64,000 bases of DNA from Taenia hydatigena (Eukaryota; Platyhelminthes; Cestoda; Cyclophyllidea; Taeniidae), in assembly GCA_036345935.2 (NCBI GenBank), contig JADWOT020001390.1, positions 1-64,000 on the forward strand. Direction: 5' to 3'. Below, in pieces: positions 61,401-64,000 of the stretch. A program made the position numbers and the translations under genes. How positions within the stretch are numbered: the first letter of the stretch is position 1; each line of letters begins with the position of its first letter. A model generated the notes under the pieces. It was not told the DNA's origin. It was given only the letters and a program-made list of their open reading frames with translations, and made no database searches.

Positions 61401-63531
61401 TGAAAGAAAGCAATTGGAAGCATTCAAAAAAGACCAAATTCGAAAAACATTTAATCCGTGCAAATGCTTGAGAGCAATTATCAAAAAATTTGATGCAAAG
61501 AACAAATTAAAAATTCAAAATTATTTGCAAGCAAAGGCAAAGCACAAGGCGCAAAAAGAGGAGAAAAAAATTGGGCATAAACAAACGCAAAACACGAAAG
61601 AAATGCGCTCAACGAACAGAAAAAAGAAGGAGGCATCCATGCCACTTCTCATCACGCATCGCTTTAACAACCATTCATGCCATCGCCATGGCCTTCATCT
61701 CATCCAAACAAATACGTGGTCCATACCAAAGGCTGCCATGCTTTAACCTCTTAGTGGGCCCACCAACTGCAATACAAATCAAGCACATCGGCATGGCGAC
61801 CACGGGATAGTCTCCGAATAGCATAACTCACCATAACTTATTCAAGGTACTCCAAATTATGAGTTAGTTGGACTCGTTTAATTTACCCAAGCGACAAATA
61901 TTTGTGATGCCACCAACTTTACAGTTCTGCACCAGCAACTTGACTTAAACGCATTTTTACCACATGGTTCATTTATGTGTTGTATGATTGATCGATGGAG
62001 TACTCAAGTGTTTTGCTATGCATAGCGCAGTAGGTCAGTTTAATTCACGAACTGCCCAACAAGATTGTTCTCGATTAAAAGTAATGAAGAATATTGTTCA
62101 TTTAGTTGAACACTAATACAATATACCGCAGCAGCATGACTGTTCCATTCAGTAAAGAAAAGGAAATGCGCATGGCAAAGTAGGCGCTGTCTCGCAGATC
62201 AATCACGGCAGAAATGGTAAACGTTGCGGCAGATGCGCCAATTTTTGAGTAGGCCTACTAAGCACTGCTAGAAAAGCACGCACACAGGATGTTCTTACTG
62301 TACGAGAGTTTTCTTTCATCTTCTCGAAAGCCCGCAGTGGAAGAGATAAGCATGCCTAGCAAGGCAATAGGCGAATTCGACGAGATTGATGGATACTCCT
62401 CCTAGGGGTTGAGATTTTATGGTGTAAAGAAGACATCGTGCCTCCTAGGCGCATATTGGTCCTAGGTTTGTTTACCAAAACAATCATTTCATCTCATAAT
62501 TATTAAAACCTTCAATGCACTTTTGGAAGAAATATACAACAAATACTTCTACTTACTCACAGCCAGACGAATTAACAGATGGCTTCGTACATATCTTTTT
62601 TGGCTAAGGGCTTGCTTCTTGTGACCAAAATCCCGTTGCGTTGGTCATGTGAAATGCCCAAATTACGGATAGCACAGTATGCAAATATTATGTAGATAAC
62701 TTAGGCAATCCACACGTTGGCTCACGATGCATTTCTGAAGAGTATTTTTCTTTTATCTGCGACGTGTTACTACAGGCCATTCTTTTCCGGCTTCAATATC
62801 ATGCTGTTTATAATTTGAATTCCAAAATTTCGCGTGTTTATTTTGAAAGGCGAATGTATTCCAGCTCTCTAAGCGTCCCCTTTTGAGATTTTATAAAAAT
62901 AAATTGTGATTTACATCATACCAAAATTGGTATTTAAATGAACATGGGCCGCATTACCTACCCCATTTTATTTTACGACTCAATGTCACTGCTGCCCATA
63001 ATCAACCTCTAGCTGTAAATGAAAACGGTTATGAACCAACCCCTCTGGTCATGGATTTCCATTCCGACTGAAAACATACTTGGCTTCGGTATCAATTATG
63101 TTTCCTGGTGATTTAACTGGGCCCGCAGTTGCGTCCTCCGCGCGCTCATAACTAATTGCAGAAAATTTAGAGCAGAAAAAATCCAAGATCCTGCCGATGT
63201 AAGAGTATTAGGACCACACTGGTGGAAAAACCAACTAAGCTCTAAAATCACTATCAATCAAGAATCGGCTGATGCACCCACCTACTACCTGCGTTATCGT
63301 AGGTGCTCATTGGCATTAAATTACTCATCACATCCTCATAATGCACCATTTACCATCAACTCGCAGACGGTCGTTAAAAACAGACACACAGGTTTACAAA
63401 ATTACAGAAGCAAAATGAAAAGATTTAGGAAGACAGATGGAAAGCATGAAGAAGTTCGGCGTTTTCGGTGTCATGTGCAAATACCAGAGCAGAGGATTCA
63501 TACGGGTTAATTGCGTGAGGTTGTAATGTAA
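58481..63531. other. No gene recognised (5 kb)
   Basis: Frames are at most 110 codons. One at 61414-61746 is Lys/Gln-rich low-complexity sequence and not a recognised protein. Between 62900 and 63510 short open stretches occur on the plus strand, ending in a frame that finishes QRIHTG. They could be decayed exons, but no domain can be established. Confidence 0.45.
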
Positions 63532-63560
63532 AGCCATTCATTATGTAAAACACCTCGCAG

Positions 63561-63717
63561 CTTTTTAACTGAGTCCCAAATTCAATCAGCAGCATTACCT
63601 GTAACTCGTTTGAAGTCGCACATTCAAAGCTACATTGAAAAGATTGAGACTACTGGCATGGCTAAGAGAGCAGCTCATTTGGCACAGGCCATCCAAGTTC
63701 GTAACCAATATTTGTAG
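63561..63717 (+). CDS. Possible 3'-terminal exon of an unrecognised gene
   Basis: A CTCGCAG at 63554-63560 could be a splice acceptor. It is followed by 51 open codons and TAG at 63715. The predicted product is amphipathic and helix-forming, rich in Gln, Lys, Ile and Ala (for example KSHIQSYIEKIETTGMAKRA), with no low-complexity bias. ATTAAA lies about 25 bases after the stop. The frame is also open back to 63532, without an ATG. I do not recognise the family and cannot identify a partner exon upstream, so it may be a relic or a chance frame. Confidence 0.22.
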
Positions 63718-64000
63718 TTAGAAAACAAAGAATTGCCTATTTGATTAAACTAGTCAGTTGATACAAATTTTAGATTGTCTAATACTACAGTTTATAACAT
63801 TTGCTTTATTTAATGCTTTAATGATTCGCAAAACAGTTTTTCTCTTGGGTACGAAGAAATGAAGTTCGTTTGTTTCAAAACATTTTAGCATACTAAAACA
63901 CCTTTGTAAAGCAATTTTTCATCCTTAACAGGAAAAACTAGTCTCAGAATAACGAAGAAGCAAGTATTTAAAGTGAGGTAAACTCTAAACCGCATCCCAG
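63718..64000. other. No gene recognised (right edge)
   Basis: AT-rich sequence after the possible terminal exon. Nothing further can be supported. Confidence 0.5.

Noticed and set aside
61414..61746. 110-codon Lys/Gln-rich open frame
   Set aside because: Its composition follows an A-rich low-complexity DNA stretch and no domain is recognisable.
63427..63510. Frame ending QRIHTG, reminiscent of a C2H2 zinc-finger linker
   Set aside because: The paired Cys/His spacing of a zinc finger is absent and the frame stops immediately. A six-residue match is weak.
1..64000. Prokaryotic features: operons, CRISPR arrays, insertion sequences
   Set aside because: No regularly spaced identical repeats, operon-like gene runs or transposase frames. 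The content is clearly eukaryotic.

Overview
The window looks like nuclear DNA from a taeniid tapeworm (Taenia/Echinococcus group). The evidence is AT-rich, gene-poor sequence without operons, degenerate copies of the cytosolic Hsp70 family (known to be expanded in taeniids), and two short LTR elements with the architecture of Ta-TRIM, a non-autonomous retrotransposon family described from taeniids. I cannot assign the genus. All family names come from pattern recognition, not from a database search.

Layout. Positions 2.7-11.4 kb hold two hsp70-like pseudogenes in tandem on the minus strand. Copy A (3910-5769) is nearly full length, but its start codon reads GTG and it carries three single-base deletions. 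Copy B (9890-11362) lacks the first ~115 codons and has two 2-base deletions plus a TGG-to-TGA nonsense change. A related ~150 bp sequence lies downstream of each copy (2745-2900 and 6872-7020), so a larger unit appears to have been duplicated. Positions 13.5-20.7 kb hold an inverted pair of a dispersed repeat; one copy carries a ~320 bp insertion flanked by near-identical 9-mers. A second dispersed repeat family is at 33.1-33.57 kb and 54.63-55.1 kb. Two TRIM elements read on the minus strand, at 35,648-36,543 and 40,785-41,654. A tRNA-Arg-like pseudogene lies near 53.2 kb, a decayed ~60 bp-period tandem array at 57.64-58.18 kb, a possible tRNA-derived SINE fragment near 58.4 kb, and a possible terminal exon at 63,561-63,717.

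The rest is sequence in which I see no gene. Open frames there are short (about 60-150 codons, many without an ATG) and show no domain I recognise. I found no convincing intact protein-coding gene, so there is no pathway to describe. The window reads as a gene-desert segment made of dead gene copies, small retroelements and old repeats. I found no evidence for a new multi-gene system. The most informative items are the TRIM pair, the inactivation pattern of the hsp70 copies, the two unnamed dispersed repeat families and the decayed tandem array.
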